Shown: piece after piece, positions 29,124 to 32,294 of the stretch
Layout: the number at the start of each line of letters is the position of its first letter
Position numbering within the stretch: position 1 is the first letter of the stretch
Assembly (NCBI RefSeq): GCF_003386535.1
Contig: NZ_QTTN01000058.1
Span: 1 to 32,294, forward strand
Source of the DNA: Paenibacillus taihuensis
GTDB taxonomy: Bacteria > Bacillota > Bacilli > Paenibacillales > Paenibacillaceae
Length of the DNA: 32,294 nucleotides
Direction: 5' to 3'
Notes under the pieces: model-generated
The model's input: only the letters and a program-made list of their open reading frames with translations
The model's database searches: none
What the model was told of the DNA's origin: nothing
Translations under genes and position numbers: made by a program

Positions 29124-31715
29124 ATGGGGACAGCTTTGAATTCGGTTGGCGAACTGATCGATTTCTACTATGAGCAAGAGAGTGGCCAATGGCTGTTGGA
29201 GTATTTGTATGTGGATGGTTCAGGAGCTGGCGTTGCGGTTAGCCGGGATCTCGTTCACTGGCATGAGGCGGTTAGCGTTGGAGGGGAAGGACATGCTGCT
29301 CATGTTGCACATGATGCCCATTCCCATGCCAATGCCAATGCAGGCTCGCCTCGTCTAGTAGAGTTACAGATTGAAGATTCTCTTCAGTCAAAATGGCTCC
29401 GTCTTCACGAAAATCATGCATACGAGATTGGCGATTGGGACGGCGAGCGCTTCACTGCAGATGGCGAACCTGCTGCACTGTGGACGGGCATTGATTCGGA
29501 ACGGCTGGCTTACGGGCAGAGCCGTTGTGTTCTTGCTGGTCTTATTGGTCAAGTCGGCTGCGGACGGCAGCTTGTCCTTGCGGAGCTGAAACTGCGCAGG
29601 TCGGAGCAGGGCATCGTCCGGCTCTATGCTGAGCCAGTTGCTGAGCTGCGCAATTTGCGTGTGTGGCAGCGTGAATGGTCAGTCGCTGAGCTGAGTGCTT
29701 CGGCTCCGTTCAAGGAAAGCTTGCAGTTTCGCGTCGCTCCGGGCGAATGGCTGGACATTCAAGTGCTGCCAGTCGCTGGTGAGCCAGATGATTCAGATAA
29801 GTCAGATACGATAACCTCGAATCTGCTTGATGTTCAGCTGGTTATCGAAGCGGAAGAAGATTATTTGCAAGAGATCGAACTCTATGGGATCAGAGTTACA
29901 GTGGAGTTGAATGAAAAGACGAGCTGTGTGGCGTCCCAGGGGGTTACGCTTCCGCTTCCGAATCCGCTTGCTAGGCGTGATGGCGGTTTGAAACTGCGCT
30001 TGCTGCTAGATGAAACGTCGATGGAACTGTTCGTAGGTGATGGTGAAGCGGTCATGTTCGTTCCGGTTGAACCTGCATATGATCAATCGCGATACATCCA
30101 GCTCCATTGTCAGCGAGGAATCATAAGGGCCGCGTCATTGGAAGTATTCGGACTGCGCAGCACAGTGCCGACTCTGGCAGAGCATCTGCTCATCGAAGCG
30201 TCTAAGCCGGCTGAAGACACCGTGATCTATCAGTCGAAGTCGAAGAGCTATACCATCTACAGCCATCGTATCGAAGATGCCGTCTATGGCGAGCCGCCCG
30301 CGTATGTGCCTGACCGGGATACGATTCTTTCACCGACGCGTGCGATAGAAGAGTTCGCCTGGCGCAAGAACTGGGCGAACGATATGACGCGCGTCATTGA
30401 CCGCGGCAACGTCTGGCATCCGCGGTCTGAGATCGCGCAGCTGCCGGATCTCCATACCGCGCATGCGACGATCGATGCCGCATATCGGCTGGCTGCAGAC
30501 GTTTTCTACCGATGCGGCTCGCCGGAGTTCGCCCGGCCGGGCGAGGAAGGGATGTGGACCGCGGGTCAATTCCAGGGCCCGGGGGAAGGCTTCGGCGTCT
30601 GGGTGCGGGACACGACGCATATCGCGATTCGCTCCGGCAACCTGCTGGATCCAGAAGGTGCAAGGCGATCCTTGCTCTTCACGACGAAGTCGGGCTTCGA
30701 CAATGGCGTGGACGGGACTGCGATGCCGATCGTCGGCATATGGGACTACTACTTGGCGACCGGCGATCTAACGTTGATTCAGGAAACGTGGACGAATCTG
30801 AAGAGCCGCATCGCGAAGCTGGACGAAAGCTTCGACCTGGAGCAAGGCTTAGTGCCAGCGGATCAATCGACTTCCAATGATGCTTTTCCGGAGCCGTAGG
30901 CTGGCGGATTCTGCCTCGCGACGGAGACTTATTTCATGGAGTCGTTCCGTGCGATGGCGCGGATGGGCGTCCTCATGGAAGAACCGGAGGAGCAGATAAG
31001 GGGTTGGGCAGAGCGAGGCGAGTTGCTGCTTTGCAACCTCCAGCGCCAATATTGGAATGAGGAAGCGGGCTTCTTCACTAGTGGTCCAATCGGCAGCGAA
31101 AGCTAACGTGAAGGCTACTGGGAATCGGCCGGCCAAGAAATGGCGATGTGGCCGCGGTATGGCATCGGAACGGCTGAACAGCGTCGGCGGATATTGGACA
31201 GGCTGCCAGAGGTTGCGATGAACGAGTTCGGTGTGAACGTCTTCCCGTATCGCGAAGAAACGAATCATTTCTGCAATGCAGCTTGGGTTGTCTGGACGAG
31301 TGGGATGGCTGCCGCAGCAGGGCGAGAAGGCAGGCTAGATCTGCTCATGAGCCTCGTTGCGCAGCAGGTGCGGAACAGCGTTATGACGAAGACGTTCTAC
31401 GAGGTCATCGACTATCGAACAGGCAAGGCGTGGCGCTGGCCCGGTCAGCTCTGGCATGTTGCCGGATTCATCTCTTACTTCCTCTTCGGAGTGCTCGGAA
31501 TCGAGTACGATGAGAGGGGGATGTCGTTTGCACCTGCTGTTCCGAAGACGCTGCGTGATCTCCGACTGGACAATCTCCGCTACCGGGAGGCAGTGCTAGA
31601 CATCGCCGTTCACGGCTTCGGAACGAAATTCCGGATGACATGCGATGGCGAGCAAGTGGACGGATTGATTCCGGCTAGCTTGACAGGCAAACACCTTATC
31701 GAATTCTGGTCTTAA
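29124..31715 (+). pseudogene. GH32-type sandwich plus six-hairpin glycosidase-like gene broken by two in-frame stops
   Basis: One reading frame of 864 codons is interrupted by TAG at 30897-30899 and TAA at 31104-31106, with no frame shift. Residues about 1-60 look like part of a GH32/GH43 propeller (YLYVDGSGAGVAVSRDLVHWHEA); about 60-350 end in a GH32-like beta sandwich (LRLLLDETSMELFVGDGEAVMF, compare LRIFVDQSVVELFAGD in the neighbour). From about 400 a six-hairpin (alpha/alpha) glycosidase-like domain follows (WANDMTRVIDRGNVWHPRSE, GFGVWVRDTTHIAIRSGN, DNGVDGTAMPIVGIWDYYLATGD), continuing after the stops as GGFCLATETYFMESFRAMARMG and GYWESAGQEMAMWPRYG, then FCNAAWVVWTSGMAAAAGREGRL. GGAGG precedes the ATG. 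The first 591 codons could still give a truncated protein. The activity is unknown; the C-terminal part from about 31140 has no good start of its own. Confidence 0.82.
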
Positions 31716-31724
31716 TCATTAATT

Positions 31725-31748
31725 AGTCGATAAGTCGATAAGTCGATT
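31725..31748. repeat. 8-bp tandem repeat, three units
   Basis: AGTCGATA, AGTCGATA and AGTCGATT follow each other ten bases after the stop of the broken glycosidase gene. No function is evident. Confidence 0.75.
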
Positions 31749-31774
31749 AGGCTGATATTCCTCGATGGGGTCAT

Positions 31775-31965
31775 CATCTATGTTGGATTTATCCATTGTA
31801 AATGGGCATAAATCGCCGAAAATGCAAGCTATAATGGAAAAATCCACACATTTCAGCTCGAAATCAGTCTTTTGAGGCCTGTTGGTTCAAAATGAGTGGA
31901 AAAATCCAATATAGCTCCTGCAAATAGGCTATTTGGTCTAAAATGAGTGGATTTATCCACGCCTG
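31775..31965. repeat. Cluster of four TGGAWWWWTCCA repeats, copy B
   Basis: Cores TGGATTTATCCA (31784-31795), TGGAAAAATCCA (31835-31846), TGGAAAAATCCA (31897-31908) and TGGATTTATCCA (31948-31959) lie in gene-free sequence. The reverse complement of 31778-31862 aligns with the repeat at 13505-13590 (TTTCGAGCTGAAATG, then GTGGA----TCCA, TATAGC-TGC, TTTTCG). The last two cores read in the opposite direction, each preceded by AAAATGAGTGG. It lies between the glycosidase pseudogene and the transposase gene. Confidence 0.82.
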
Positions 31966-32014
31966 TTGATTAGCTAAAAAATGGTAGCAAAAAGACCGCT
32001 CAATTCTGTATAGT

Positions 32015-32032
32015 GTTTGTACCCCTACAAAC
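32015..32032 (+). other. Hairpin in the transposase leader
   Basis: GTTTGTA and TACAAAC form a perfect 7-bp stem around CCCC, 23 bases before the transposase start. Such structures in IS leaders can limit translation from outside transcripts, but here this is only a possibility. No terminal inverted repeat of the element could be recognised. Confidence 0.5.
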
Positions 32033-32055
32033 TCTACGAAAGGTGAGTCGGTCTC

Positions 32056-32294
32056 ATGAAACATCGTACAATGTTAGCGCCTATTCTGCAATCCATCATT
32101 CCAAAAGAAGAACTACAACTCTTGTTGCACCAAGCCAATTATGTCGATACAGCGAGAAAGTTTACTGTCTACGAACTCTTTGTCTTTCTAGCTGAAGCTG
32201 CCCTTCAACAGTGGGATGGCTATCGGGACGGAGAAAAGCGAATGGCCGCCTGTGGGTTGCCCAAAGCGGACCACTCCACGATCTCCAAAAAAGC
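32056..32294 (+). CDS. IS4-like transposase, N-terminal part (cut by window end)
   Basis: The first 79 codons of a frame that runs off the window: LAPILQSIIPKEELQLLLHQANYVDTARKFTVYELFVFLAEAALQQWDGYRDG then ACGLPKADHSTISKK. The pattern of an N-terminal helical domain with LLP/IIPKEEL, followed by a KFTVYELFVFLAEAALQQW stretch and then DHSTISK, is that of IS4-superfamily transposases; the DDE core lies outside. ATG 32056 has AAAGGTGA about 10 bases upstream. The gene is AT-richer than its neighbours, consistent with a mobile element. The left end of the element is probably within about 70 bases upstream but cannot be placed. Confidence 0.78.
   Translation, partial: MKHRTMLAPILQSIIPKEELQLLLHQANYVDTARKFTVYELFVFLAEAALQQWDGYRDGEKRMAACGLPKADHSTISKK

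Noticed and set aside
31140..31715. Independent 191-codon gene
   Set aside because: It is in the same frame as the broken glycosidase, lacks a ribosome binding site at its first ATG, and encodes the C-terminal part of the same six-hairpin domain.

Overview
The window looks like a chromosomal stretch of a Paenibacillus-like Bacillota bacterium. The evidence is strong AGGAGG-type ribosome binding sites, GTG starts, TTGACA/TATAAT promoters, a CcpA-type cre box, U-tailed hairpin terminators, and a gene set (ArsR-type sugar regulators, WYL regulators, arabinan-degrading GH43/GH93-like enzymes, copper-amine-oxidase-like N-terminal domains) typical of that genus. The genus is inferred from gene content; no rRNA or marker gene is present.

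Layout. 1-340 is the 3' end of a group IIC intron: the C-terminus of its reverse transcriptase/maturase, then RNA domains V and VI. The intron abuts the stop codon of a small monooxygenase gene. 340-1327 (minus) is that monooxygenase with an ArsR-DUF2087 regulator. 1328-2014 is gene-free but holds a promoter, hairpins, a 9-bp tandem repeat and terminators that together suggest an unassigned transcript. 2015-4142 (minus) is a WYL regulator and an RluA-type pseudouridine synthase. 4143-4723 is gene-free and carries a 51-bp-periodic array of hairpin repeats. 4724-6661 is a divergent pair of a phytanoyl-CoA dioxygenase-like enzyme and an AraC regulator. 6778-13350 (plus) is a run of housekeeping or accessory genes: an exported trypsin-like protease, a B12-binding radical SAM protein, an aldo/keto reductase, an APH-like phosphotransferase and a DsbA/FrnE oxidoreductase. 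13782-15284 (minus) is a polyprenyl-phosphate-sugar type trio (GT2, DUF2304, small EamA/SMR-like protein), divergent from a GT39-like membrane glycosyltransferase. 16818-18764 is an undescribed pair of polytopic membrane protein and lipoprotein.

18881-27521 is the most coherent system: an arabinan/arabino-oligosaccharide utilisation locus. An ArsR-type winged helix fused to a beta-rich domain (the putative sensor-regulator) precedes a perfect sigma-A promoter whose -35 box is overlapped by a perfect cre site. Two near-palindromic AAAACAAA-type sites flank the promoter region. The transcript encodes a sugar-binding lipoprotein, two ABC permeases, a cytosolic GH43, a membrane-anchored or lipidated GH43, and a secreted Asp-box/ricin/AbfB protein resembling GH93 exo-arabinanase. 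The ABC ATPase is not in the window and is probably a shared MsmX-type protein encoded elsewhere.

27711-31715 is a GH32 fructosidase followed by a large six-hairpin-glycosidase-like gene broken by two in-frame stop codons. The end of the window holds short repeats that match, in inverted orientation, an intergenic repeat 18 kb upstream, and the beginning of an IS4-like transposase.
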